A DNA stretch of 64,000 nt from an uncultured candidate division Zixibacteria bacterium (GTDB lineage Bacteria; Zixibacteria; MSB-5A5; SM1-73). The translations under genes and the position numbers were made by a program. How positions within the stretch are numbered: the first letter of the stretch is position 1; each line of letters starts with the position of its first letter. The stretch spans positions 49,228 to 113,227 of the forward strand of contig CAIVRH010000008.1 in assembly GCA_903908285.1 (NCBI GenBank). Direction: 5' to 3'. This document shows positions 49,488 through 57,790 of this stretch, piece by piece. The notes under the pieces are model-generated. The model did not search any database and was not told the DNA's origin. It saw nothing but the letters and a program-made list of their open reading frames with translations.

Positions 49488-50678
49488 ATGGCTGATTCAA
49501 AAGATAAATCCAATGCAACAGAAGATGAAACCAAAAAGTCACTTGCGGCTACGTCGAAGCCCGCTAAAACACCCGCTCGCGGAAAATGGCAGACCAAGCG
49601 GAAGCCTTTGCCAACTTCCCCAAAGAAGCTGAAAGCCAAACGCGGGCGGAGTTCCAGGCCCTATCCTGCGAAGACACTTGAAGAAGCTCTCCTCATCCCG
49701 CAGGCCATCCGCGAAAAAAACAACGGCAACCCATGGGACACAGAAGACGTCGCGCAAGCGTCACTGGGAGTTGCGAGAAGCAACAACAAGTTCTTCTACA
49801 CGGCAGCCGCAGCCCGGGATTACGGGCTAACGGTGGGAACCAGAGATACAGAGAAGATTGAACTCGCGCCGTTAGGGCGAGATATCTTTTTTGCAGGGGA
49901 TGATGAGACAAAGAAAACGAAACTTCTTGAGGCATTCTTCGCAATAGACATCTTCAAACGAGTCTATGAGCACTACGGCAGTGCGGAGTTGCCCAAGAAG
50001 GAATTCCTCACTAACACACTACAGAAGGAGTTCGGGCTAGATCCTGCGTGGCATGACGAATTCGTCAAAACATTCAAATCTAACTGTAGCTTTCTCGGCA
50101 TCGAGAAAGGCTTTGGCCCAATGCAGAAGATGCCAAAGAGAGATGAGCCCTTGGAGCATCCCAGCGAAATTCAGGTGGTAGGCCAACCAAAGGGGAAGTT
50201 CGACCGAACAGCTTTCATCATCATGCCGTTCATAGAGAAAGGCGCAAATCCAAGACCCCAGGGCTTTTTTGCTGAGTTGCTGAATTCCGTCATTACACCG
50301 GCGGCAAATGCGGCTGGATTTGCCGTCGAAACGGCCCGAAAGCCGGGTAGCGATGTCATTCAGTCCACAATCATTAGTCAGTTGCTGAACGCTGACCTCG
50401 TCATTGCCGACATTACTGATCACAACCCGAACGTCCTTTTTGAACTGGGCATACGCATAGCCAAGGATCTTCCTGTGGCCCTGATCAAAGCAGAAGGAAC
50501 GGGAGCTATTTTCGATGTCGACAACATGATGCGGGTATTTCCCTACAGCCCAAACCTCTGGCCGACGACTGTAGAGAAAGACTTGCCGAGGCTAACTGAC
50601 CACATCAAAGGCTCTTGGGACAATAGGTCCACCGAGCGGACTTACATGCAAATCCTGACCGGACAGGATCGGTTATAG
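49488..50678 (+). CDS. Nucleoside deoxyribosyltransferase-like protein with N-terminal helical/wHTH region
   Basis: A 396-residue protein. Residues 1-65 are a basic, Lys/Pro-rich disordered segment. Residues 66-210 are a helical region that resembles a winged-helix (AQASLGVARSNNKFFYTAAA, then IELAPLGRDIFFAG). Residues 235-385 resemble the NDT-like (nucleoside 2-deoxyribosyltransferase / TIR-like) fold: FIIMPF (about 241-246), then ADLVIADITDHNPNVLFELG with the expected catalytic Glu. The NDT-like fold with such an N-terminal domain is often seen in phage-defence effectors and in NAD or nucleotide-cleaving enzymes. Here that is an inference; no sensor or synthase partner is nearby. AAAGGAG precedes the ATG. 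Confidence 0.65.
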   Translation: MADSKDKSNATEDETKKSLAATSKPAKTPARGKWQTKRKPLPTSPKKLKAKRGRSSRPYPAKTLEEALLIPQAIREKNNGNPWDTEDVAQASLGVARSNNKFFYTAAAARDYGLTVGTRDTEKIELAPLGRDIFFAGDDETKKTKLLEAFFAIDIFKRVYEHYGSAELPKKEFLTNTLQKEFGLDPAWHDEFVKTFKSNCSFLGIEKGFGPMQKMPKRDEPLEHPSEIQVVGQPKGKFDRTAFIIMPFIEKGANPRPQGFFAELLNSVITPAANAAGFAVETARKPGSDVIQSTIISQLLNADLVIADITDHNPNVLFELGIRIAKDLPVALIKAEGTGAIFDVDNMMRVFPYSPNLWPTTVEKDLPRLTDHIKGSWDNRSTERTYMQILTGQDRL

Positions 50679-50755
50679 ATAGTCGGTAGATCAGTAACCC
50701 TTAGGCTCCTGATTTAAAAGCTTAATAATTTATATGACACATAATGGAGAACAGC

Positions 50756-51394
50756 ATGTTCGAAAACATCACCCCTGAACTCAGCCCGGCCCTTGATGTA
50801 ATCATAAAATCGCGACGCTCAGTAAGGGCATTTAGCTCCATCCCACCAAGCCAAGAAGCTATTGAGGCGATAATCCAAGCTGGCTTGTTAGCTCCATTTG
50901 CAGCCCTTGCGGTTGCCGGGAAACCTGAATTTAGAAAGGTATTTGTGATTAGAAACTCATCGGCAGCTATGAAAACCGCAGCGGATATTCTCAAAAACAA
51001 AATGGCAAAGTTTGCCGATGAACTTGAAAAGAAGGTGGGGCCTGTTCCTTTTGTGCAGAATCTAAAACGAATCGGGCAACAAGGTGTATCCGGTGTCGGC
51101 AATGCACCATATTATGTCGTTGTCGGAGAAAAAAAAGGTACGCCTCCGGTCGCTGCCCAATCGCTTAGCTACTGCCTGCAGAATATGTGGCTGAAAGCAA
51201 CATCGCTTAGTATCGGTTTTCAACTTGTAAGTGCAACCATGCAGGCGGAAAGTGACCCTGATTTTTGTAAGCTTTTGAATATTCCCTGTGGTGAATATGC
51301 GCTGGATGGATGCGCCCTGGGATATCCGGCAGATAACTATCAACCTCCTTCCGTCGAATATCCTACACTGACAAAATCGGTAAGTTGGCTATAA
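50756..51394 (+). CDS. Nitroreductase-family FMN oxidoreductase
   Basis: Homodimeric NAD(P)H/FMN reductase of the nitroreductase superfamily. Family signature: IKSRRSVRAFSS (about 16-27), and the C-terminal QLVSATMQAE and LDGCALGYPADNY stretches. At 212 residues it has family length. An ATG four codons earlier (50744) exists, but GGAG is better placed before the ATG at 50756. Substrate unknown. Flanked by dispersed repeats. Confidence 0.87.
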   Translation: MFENITPELSPALDVIIKSRRSVRAFSSIPPSQEAIEAIIQAGLLAPFAALAVAGKPEFRKVFVIRNSSAAMKTAADILKNKMAKFADELEKKVGPVPFVQNLKRIGQQGVSGVGNAPYYVVVGEKKGTPPVAAQSLSYCLQNMWLKATSLSIGFQLVSATMQAESDPDFCKLLNIPCGEYALDGCALGYPADNYQPPSVEYPTLTKSVSWL

Positions 51395-51870
51395 ATATCA
51401 GACTCGTAGGTCGGGCTGTCGACCGACTGCCCGACAATATATAAATGTCATCGAAGGACTCCCCCTTTCGTAAAGGGAGATCAAGGGGGATCATTCTTAA
51501 GTTGTTAAATAATCTCTGAGAAGATGTTAATGACGGGAATGAATTTGTGTGCGCAGCGCCCGACTGTTATTTACCCTGAGCGTAGTCGAAGGGTGTCGGG
51601 TGTTTTTTACCAAAACTGACTAAAAAGAGATGATAGATTGAAGAAAAATTATTGCCGTCAGCTTTAGCCTGTCCTGAACGTAGTGAAGGGCTGACGGATT
51701 AAAGGAATATATAAAACGGCTTTAGCCACATTGCTACCCAATAATGTGGCTAAAGCCATCTACTTGTTTCAAATTACTTGTCCGTTTGCTAAAGCAAACG
51801 GGAATTCTTTGTTGGTAACGGACAACTCGTCCGCTGCCATTTTACACAAAGTTGGGGCAAGAGAAGAAAT
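51395..51870. other. Repeat-rich non-coding gap
   Basis: No gene seen. 51402-51438 is a GTAGGTCGGGCTGTCGACCGACTGCCCGACAA copy; 51456-51493 a CCCCCTTTCGTAAAGGG element; 51573-51600 a CCTGAGCGTAGTCGAAGGGTG element; 51655-51697 the GTCAGCTTTAGCCTGTCCTGAACGTAG element, whose counterpart at 54876-54977 has three internal units. CTTTAGCC/GGCTAAAG (51719-51756) forms another inverted repeat. Confidence 0.65.
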
Positions 51871-52617
51871 ATGAATATCTACGGTAGAGACTTTGCAAAA
51901 GTGTATAACGCTAAATGGGCTTTCTGGGGTCCCAAGATGTGGTCGTTTCTTTCGCACCTGGTTGCAAAGAAACATCCCCAGGCGAGCAAGTGGCTCGACC
52001 TGTGCTGTGGCGCAGGTTCGCTCTTGCGCCTCATAGATGATAACGGTTTCGAGGCCACTGGTGTAGACATCTCGAGACACCAAGTCCAGCATGCCCGCCA
52101 GAATGCACTCGGTGCCACACTAGTCGTCCAAGATGTCCGCCAGCTTTCTCTCGACCGCAAGTTCGACGTGGTTACCTGCATGTTCGACAGCCTCAATTAC
52201 TTGACGACGAAGCAGGATTTGTTGAAGACGTTTCGCAAAGTGAATCGCCACCTATCACGCAGCGGCATCTTCGCCTTCGACATGAACACGTTTGAGGGGT
52301 TGCAGGATCAATGGTGCAGAACGTCAACCACTCACGAGCCTAACCTGACGCTCATCGTTGAATCCTCATTTAACCCTACCCGAGCCATCGGTCGCTGTCT
52401 CATCACAGGATTTATTCGGACAGGAACACGGTATCGAAGATTTCAAGAAGAACATTTGGAACGTGGTTATCGAGCCCGGGAGATCGAAGATCTCTTGTCC
52501 CGGGCAGGATTTGAATTCAGGAAATACGATGGGAACTCTCTCGTTCGTCCCCGGAAGCGGTCCGGTCGGCTACTATATGTCTGTAGAAAGGCTGCCCAAA
52601 CTAAGCTATCCATCTGA
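51871..52617 (+). CDS. Class I SAM-dependent methyltransferase
   Basis: Rossmann-fold methyltransferase with motif I LDLCCGAGSLLRLI (42-55) and VDISRHQVQHAR for the ribose-binding acidic loop, then DVVTCMFDSLNYLT (about 100-113). Substrate unknown; the C-terminal half is a small cap typical of UbiE/Methyltransf_25-type enzymes. At 248 residues it is of normal length. The base composition is more GC-rich than the neighbouring genes, which fits an acquired cargo gene. The stop is followed at once by CGCTAAC. Confidence 0.85.
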   Translation: MNIYGRDFAKVYNAKWAFWGPKMWSFLSHLVAKKHPQASKWLDLCCGAGSLLRLIDDNGFEATGVDISRHQVQHARQNALGATLVVQDVRQLSLDRKFDVVTCMFDSLNYLTTKQDLLKTFRKVNRHLSRSGIFAFDMNTFEGLQDQWCRTSTTHEPNLTLIVESSFNPTRAIGRCLITGFIRTGTRYRRFQEEHLERGYRAREIEDLLSRAGFEFRKYDGNSLVRPRKRSGRLLYVCRKAAQTKLSI

Positions 52618-52736
52618 CGCTAACATACGTGCTTTTTAACGAGTGGTACTAAGCTTGGGTATAGTCTTGGTTGGTCGTCATGACTGGGGGATTGTTGATA
52701 CTGTTACCATTAGCCACATAAATCTAAAAGACAATT

Positions 52737-53453
52737 ATGCGTTTTTGTCTTATTCCTTTGAAAACAGAAATCAAAAATCCTTCCGCCAACTTGCTGCACT
52801 TCGAACAAAAGCTTAAGGAAGTGTCCCCATATCAACCCGATATGGTTTGCCTGCCTGAATGTACTTTTACCGGATACCTTTACGATGAGCAGGATTTTCA
52901 ACAATTTGCTGAACCTGTACCGGGGCAAACTACAGCCCAAGTTGCAAAATTAGCCAAAGAATATCATTGTTACATTTGCTTTGGTCTATTGGAGTCAACG
53001 CCTGAAGGTGTTTACAGTTCTGCTGTTCTAATTGATAAAGCGGGCGGGATTCTCCTGGTCCACAGAAAAATTGTTGAAAAGCCGCCCTTTATTAAAGGAG
53101 ACTCCATAAAAGTAATTGAAACCGAATTTGGGCGGCTGGCAATTCTCATTTGTGGCGACTTATTTAATGATGAAGTAAAGGTTAAAATCGAGAGACCCTT
53201 GAGCGTTTTACTTATGCCTATGTCACGCAGTTTTGATGGAGACTCGCCCAATCTGGAAAGATGGATGAACCATGAGCGGCAAGTCTACTTGAATGAAGTA
53301 AAAAAAGTTGGCGTCATAACCCTGATTGTAAATGCTTTCGAAAATTCATCTTCTGGCGCATCTTTTGGCGGCGCAATGGTCATAGGTTCTGATGGTACAT
53401 TGTTGGCGGAATCGCCGCATGGAACGGACGAATTATTAATATATGATTTTTGA
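52737..53453 (+). CDS. Carbon-nitrogen hydrolase (nitrilase superfamily)
   Basis: Amidase/nitrilase-fold enzyme with the catalytic triad Glu41 (LPECTFTGY), Lys111 (HRKIVEKPPF) and Cys139 (LICGDL). At 238 residues it is short but includes the complete core. Substrate is not apparent. The ATG lies in a weak context without a clear Shine-Dalgarno. It is in the accessory island and stands alone. Confidence 0.87.
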   Translation: MRFCLIPLKTEIKNPSANLLHFEQKLKEVSPYQPDMVCLPECTFTGYLYDEQDFQQFAEPVPGQTTAQVAKLAKEYHCYICFGLLESTPEGVYSSAVLIDKAGGILLVHRKIVEKPPFIKGDSIKVIETEFGRLAILICGDLFNDEVKVKIERPLSVLLMPMSRSFDGDSPNLERWMNHERQVYLNEVKKVGVITLIVNAFENSSSGASFGGAMVIGSDGTLLAESPHGTDELLIYDF

Positions 53454-53853
53454 GAACTTATAAACTTATGGTGAACTTCGAACCATTTATAGTGAGCCTC
53501 GAAGGGCAACTTTGCTAATCCGTTCCATCCGCTACACGTTTTATCCCACTCTCCTTTCTATTTATGAACCGGGGACATCGAAGATCCGTAGGGGGGGATT
53601 TAAGAAGTTGTCCCCCTGACAAGGGGTTCATCCTGAAGAGATTCACCCTGAAGGGGATTCAGGGGGTTCTAACCCATATTCTCTCTTTCCCCCAAAATAC
53701 AAATTCGGTACAATTTCGGTGGTAAAAAGGATGGCGCGTGGATTTATGAGAGGCAGTGTATTTTACTTGCGCTCTTATTGAACTTTTGAACTCTTGAACC
53801 TTTGAACTTTACACTTTGAACCCTGACTCTGTTACCACAGAAAGATACTCTAT
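53454..53853. other. Repeat-rich non-coding gap
   Basis: No gene seen. 53611-53671 is a CCCCCTGACAAGGGG to TTCAGGGGGTT element with two internal TTCACCCTGAAG units. 53770-53825 holds an array of TTGAACTTTTGAAC-type units directly upstream of the next gene. Confidence 0.6.
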
Positions 53854-54408
53854 ATGAACAACTCAATTGATAACAACGAAAAAGAACTCGCGGACCCCGA
53901 GCCTGGTCGAAGGGATGAATTCACGGAGGTGAGGTTCCTGGAAACCCTGATCGACAAGCTCATCAAACGTTTAGATGATGACTCTTATAAACCCAGAGTC
54001 CAGGATGTCTTAAAAGCTATCCAGCTTAAACAGAAAGTGGCTAAAACTTTTGAGGTTGGGAGTGAAACCCATGGGGCAGAAAAATCCATCTGGGACGAAA
54101 TAGAAACCATAAGACAGGAGGAGTTGCCAAAACTCTATCCCGACCCCAACAACCTCGAGTCTCAAATCAAAGTCACTATCTTTGGGTTGAGATTTCAGGT
54201 GGAGAATGGCATTCTTCCGGTCAAAACCATTGCAGATACTTTTAATCAAGGCAAATCCGAGGAAAACCGGCTCACTTATCACCGGATAGGTCGGCTCCTC
54301 TCCACCCTGGGCTTTACCAAGGTAAAAACATCAAGCGGCTCTTCCGCCATCCTCTGGAATGACAACCTTTTATCTCAAAAGCTACATTCGAATGATGAAA
54401 AAAATTAA
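53854..54408 (+). CDS. wHTH protein, possible primase-associated remnant
   Basis: 184 residues. The N-terminal 110 are charged and helical. The C-terminal 50 resemble a winged helix: LPVKTIADTFNQGKSEENRLT, then HRIGRLLSTLGFTKVKTSSG. Such a terminal wHTH is common at the end of virus-type primase-helicases and integrated-element replication proteins (reading, not a search). No primase or helicase domain is present, so this is at most a fragment or a relative. It lies at the right edge of the island. Low confidence in any function. Confidence 0.5.
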   Translation: MNNSIDNNEKELADPEPGRRDEFTEVRFLETLIDKLIKRLDDDSYKPRVQDVLKAIQLKQKVAKTFEVGSETHGAEKSIWDEIETIRQEELPKLYPDPNNLESQIKVTIFGLRFQVENGILPVKTIADTFNQGKSEENRLTYHRIGRLLSTLGFTKVKTSSGSSAILWNDNLLSQKLHSNDEKN

Positions 54409-55321
54409 AAAACAAAGCCCAGTAAGGTCAGAAACGTCAGAAACACCGGCAGGGGAATCCGTTATCCCTTTTAGTATGAATAATATAGCTCACACCATAG
54501 AACCGGTGGACCAAGAATGAAAACAGCCGCCCTAAGGTCAGAAAGGTCAGAAATACCAAAATCTCCTCTCTTTTCAAGTCGAAGATTCCGTCCTTCAATT
54601 TACTCAGGATGGTGAGCTGTAGCGAACCACTGAAAGCGGGGAGAGGGGACAAAGGGGTGAGTTCTAAACTTGTAGGTCGGGCTGTCGACAGACTGCCCGA
54701 CAACAACCTATAAAATAGGAGATAAAGAGATAACCAGGGTATGAAGGGACTGTTGAAAAACCTTATTCGCAGGGCTGAATGCCCTGCTCTATGAGTGATG
54801 AATTACTCTCACACATATGGGCGGGAATTTATCCCGCCCCAAAATCTGGAATGATTCAAGAAAATTTATTACAGTCAGCTTTAGCCTGTCCTGAGGCGAA
54901 GCCGAAGGGCTTGTCCTGAGCGCAGTGAAGGGCTTGTCCTAAGAGGAATCGAAGGGCTGACGGATTCAAGGAATAAATATACTTTCGTCTTTAGCCGCAA
55001 TGATAAACTGACCGACGACAACCTATAGAATTGGAGATAAAAAATAGCCAGGGCATAAAGCCCTGGCTACGCGATAGCATTTCATTTTATTGCAGTCTTA
55101 TACTTGTAGCTCTGGCTGCCGATAGACTGCCCGATAACAACTGCTAAAAAATCCCCCTCTCTTGGAAAGAGAGGGGGTCAGGGGGTGAGTTCGGATTATC
55201 GACAGATGCGTATGCATTCACACAAACCACCCGATAAAATCATTTTTAAAAATTAATCAGTTGCAATATAAGCTCACTTGAACCCTCGACCCCTTGAACC
55301 CTATAATCCTTCGCCCTTAAA
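54409..55321. other. 913-bp repeat-rich non-coding gap
   Basis: No gene seen. The GGTCAGAAA-GTCAGAAA string occurs at 54426-54442 and 54537-54551. 54668-54705 is a TAGGTCGGGC copy with a tail (ACCTATAAAATAGGAGATA) repeated at 55020-55038. 54820-54838 is the GGCGGGAATTTATCCCGCC palindrome. 54876-54977 is the three-unit CTTGTCCTGAGCGCAGTGAAGGG element. GCCAGGGCATAAAGCCCTGGC (55050-55070) is a perfect-arm palindrome. 55102-55140, 55148-55189 and 55278-55310 are further copies of three families. Confidence 0.65.
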
Positions 55322-56767
55322 CTATCCTTTAATACTCCCTAACGGTCTCAGTTGAATAACCTTCTTAGAGATGCCGATGCTGTCTACAGCATTCACCACT
55401 TCATCGATGTCTTTGTAAGCCAGCCCAGCTTCCTCTGCCAATCCGGACATGGAGACCGCGCGAACCACCATGCCTCTGTCGGTCATCTTTTGTCTTAAAT
55501 CGCTTCCTCTCACCCTCCTTTTGGCTTCCGTGCGCGACATCACCCGTCCTGCTCCATGGCAGGTAGAGCCAAAGGTCGTATCTTGTGCTTTTTGAGTCCC
55601 GGACAAGAGATATGATCCGGTCTCCATGGAGCCGCCCACAATCACCGGCTGTCCTGCTTCCCGGTATATTTCGGGCACATCCTGGTTATTCGGGGGGAAG
55701 GAACGGGTGGCGCCTTTGCGGTGAACGATCACCTCTTTCTGTTCCCCATCGATATCATGCTTTTCTAATTTGGCTATGTTGTGAGCCACATCATAAATGA
55801 TATGCATTTCCATTTCTTTGGGATCTCTTTTGAATACTTCGGAAAACGCTTCCCGGATACGGTGAGTGATCACCTGCCGGTTGGCAAAAGCGGAATTGGC
55901 GGCACAGACCATGGCTCCAAAATAATCCTGCCCTTCCTGGGAGTTGAAAGGAGCACAGGCAAGCTCCCGGTCCAATATCTTGAGTCCATGTTTATTCATG
56001 GAACTCAAAAACGTCTGGAGGTAGTCGGTAGCTATCTGGTGACCGAATCCACGCGAGCCGCAGTGGACCATGATGAATACCTGGTTGGGTATGGTAATCC
56101 CGTAAACTTTGGCAATATCGGGATCATAGATCTGATCGGTAAGCCCCACCTGTATCTCCAGATAATGATTTCCGGAACCGAGCGTGCCCAGCTGGTCGAT
56201 ACCGCGGGAAATTGCTTTCTGGCTTACCTTGGCGGGGTTGGCTCCTTTCATATGCCCGCTTTCCTCGATCCTATCGCGATCCTCCTGCCAGCCATAACCG
56301 TTTTCGATACACCAGTCCACTCCCTTGGTCATGACTTCCTTGAAGGTATTGGCATTCAATTTCACCGAACCGCTGGAACCGACGCCGGCTGGAACCATCT
56401 TGAAAAGGGCGTCCATCAAAGCGTTCATCTTTGGTTTGACCTCATCTAAAGTAAGACCTGTCCGGATCAGCCGGACGCCGCAGTTGATGTCAAACCCGAT
56501 TCCGCCGGGTGAAATCACCCCGTCTTTGGTGGAAAAGGCAGCCACTCCGCCGATGGGGAATCCATAGCCCCAGTGACCATCCGGCATACACAGAGCCTGT
56601 TTCTGGATGCCGGGAAGACAGGCCACGTTGGTGATCTGTTCTATAACTCCCTTGTCCATGATCTCGATCAATTTTTCCGATCCCAAAATTCTGGCCGGCA
56701 CCCGCATCCCTTCCTTTTCGGTGATGGGAATCTCCCAAATCCCTTCCTGGATTTTATTCATCTGCAT
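55322..56767 (-). CDS. rtcB: RNA-splicing ligase RtcB
   Basis: Ligase that joins 3'-phosphate (or 2',3'-cyclic phosphate) RNA to 5'-OH RNA using GTP and Mn2+. Motifs: FDINCGVRL with metal Cys96, GSGNHYLEIQVG, HCGSRGFGHQI, DVAHNIAKLE, and the guanylylated His404 in STCHGAGRVMSR. At 481 residues it has family length. The frame is open nine codons further upstream, but GAGGTG sits right before the ATG at 56767. The archease gene is 152 bp upstream on the same strand, the usual functional pair. Confidence 0.95.
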   Translation of the reverse strand: MQMNKIQEGIWEIPITEKEGMRVPARILGSEKLIEIMDKGVIEQITNVACLPGIQKQALCMPDGHWGYGFPIGGVAAFSTKDGVISPGGIGFDINCGVRLIRTGLTLDEVKPKMNALMDALFKMVPAGVGSSGSVKLNANTFKEVMTKGVDWCIENGYGWQEDRDRIEESGHMKGANPAKVSQKAISRGIDQLGTLGSGNHYLEIQVGLTDQIYDPDIAKVYGITIPNQVFIMVHCGSRGFGHQIATDYLQTFLSSMNKHGLKILDRELACAPFNSQEGQDYFGAMVCAANSAFANRQVITHRIREAFSEVFKRDPKEMEMHIIYDVAHNIAKLEKHDIDGEQKEVIVHRKGATRSFPPNNQDVPEIYREAGQPVIVGGSMETGSYLLSGTQKAQDTTFGSTCHGAGRVMSRTEAKRRVRGSDLRQKMTDRGMVVRAVSMSGLAEEAGLAYKDIDEVVNAVDSIGISKKVIQLRPLGSIKG

Positions 56768-56794
56768 AATACACCTCTTTTTCGATAGAAGCAC

Positions 56795-56919
56795 GATGCT
56801 CGGTTATCGGTAGCGATGCTCGAATCGATTTTCGATAATCGAAGATCGAGTATGGATATGGTTTGTCAAACCTACCACCAACGAGTTTCGATACCGATTA
56901 ACGATCTTCGAGTTTTATA
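56795..56919. repeat. Nested TCGA-rich inverted repeats
   Basis: TCGAAGATCG (56839-56848) and CGATCTTCGA (56902-56911) are inverted copies; CGATGCTCG and ATCGATTTTCGATAATCGA elements lie between. This occurs between archease and rtcB and may act as a stem-loop in their shared RNA. Confidence 0.5.
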
Positions 56920-57348
56920 TTATGTATCCAAGACAACTTTAGCGATCCATTTGCCTTCAACTTGCTTGACTTCCAGAAGATGATAGGTGACCGCCTTCAC
57001 ATCCACTCTCACTTTATGTTTTTTCTGATCAACCGGCTCGCCCCAGATCGAAGCAGTAAGTTTGTAACCGTCTTCTTCTTCGATTCTAATCTCGAACTTA
57101 CCGAAGAGCATAGATTTGGAATCTTTAAGATAGATCAGCTCAGCCAACCAGTCGAATAAAAGTTCCTCCAGATTATCCCCCGCCAGCTCCACATCTTCTT
57201 TCGATTTGGGTTCGATGGTGGAGGTATCAGCCATTACCTCGAAAGTGGCAATAGCACAGGTCCGAAATAGATCCTCCAGACTTTCTGCTTCAGCTTCAAA
57301 GGCGGAATCGGCGATAGCCACATCCTCTAAAAATCTATATTTACCCAT
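56920..57348 (-). CDS. Archease
   Basis: Co-factor of RtcB: it speeds guanylylation and allows multiple turnover. The family N-terminal YRFLEDVAIADSAFEAEAES (4-23) and the C-terminal Lys/Val-rich VRVDVKAVTYHLLEVKQ (112-128) are clear. In many archeases the first loop reads HTADVG; here it is VAIADSAF, a variant common in bacteria; the metal-binding Asp13 is kept. At 142 residues it is typical. Adjacent to rtcB, which supports function. Confidence 0.92.
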   Translation of the reverse strand: MGKYRFLEDVAIADSAFEAEAESLEDLFRTCAIATFEVMADTSTIEPKSKEDVELAGDNLEELLFDWLAELIYLKDSKSMLFGKFEIRIEEEDGYKLTASIWGEPVDQKKHKVRVDVKAVTYHLLEVKQVEGKWIAKVVLDT

Positions 57349-57441
57349 GGGGTGATAAGATTACCTCATTTGTTCTATTTTTATACGAGGAGAGTTTGAT
57401 TTTTATTTTCGTTTCAAAAAGGAGAAAGGCACATAGTAAAA

Positions 57442-57497
57442 TGCGCCGCAAGCAAAGTTGTAAATAACTTTCTCTTTGTCTATATCGGCGCACTTTC
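57442..57497 (-). terminator. Terminator-like hairpin after the ferredoxin gene
   Basis: TGCGCCG (57442-57448) pairs with CGGCGCA (57486-57492), with AAA/TTT and a second inner hairpin (AAAGTT/AACTTT, 57455-57472). On the minus strand it is followed by ATTTTACT. It lies 24 bp after the ferredoxin stop. Confidence 0.5.
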
Positions 57498-57516
57498 TTT
57501 TCGGGTAATTATTATC

Positions 57517-57705
57517 TCATGTGGCTTTTTCGATACAGTCTACCGGGCAGATAGCCACACAGCGCGATCCTCCTTCTAAACCTTCGCACTCATTGCACAG
57601 CTCGGGATCGATCACATATATGTCACCTTCGCTGATGGCGGATTGAGGACACTCGGGAAGACAAAGCCCGCAAGCAGTGCACTCATCTGTGATCTTCATC
57701 GCCAT
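57517..57705 (-). CDS. Two-cluster 4Fe-4S ferredoxin
   Basis: 62-residue bacterial-type ferredoxin: cluster I CTACGLCLPEC (9-19), cluster II with the CNECEGLEGGSRCVAICP pattern (about 38-55), the wide second motif typical of the YfhL family. It transfers electrons in the cytoplasm; its partner is unknown. The frame opens three codons earlier, but GGAGGAGGTG lies six bases before this ATG. Promoter on the minus strand: TTGACA (57790-57785), 18 bp, TATATT (57766-57761). Confidence 0.92.
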   Translation of the reverse strand: MAMKITDECTACGLCLPECPQSAISEGDIYVIDPELCNECEGLEGGSRCVAICPVDCIEKAT

Positions 57706-57760
57706 GGAATTCACCTCCTCCCAGGATATAGGGAACTACACTTAACTTAATTTCAAAAAA

Positions 57761-57790
57761 AATATACGAAATCAGGCACCTGGATGTCAA
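57761..57790 (-). promoter_or_regulatory. Promoter of the ferredoxin gene
   Basis: Minus strand: TTGACA (57790-57785), 18 bp, TATATT (57766-57761), about 55 bp upstream of the ATG at 57705. The -35 is perfect. Confidence 0.6.

Noticed and set aside
54409..55321. CRISPR array in the repeat-rich gap
   Set aside because: The repeats belong to several different families and are not regularly spaced by unique spacers; no cas gene is present.
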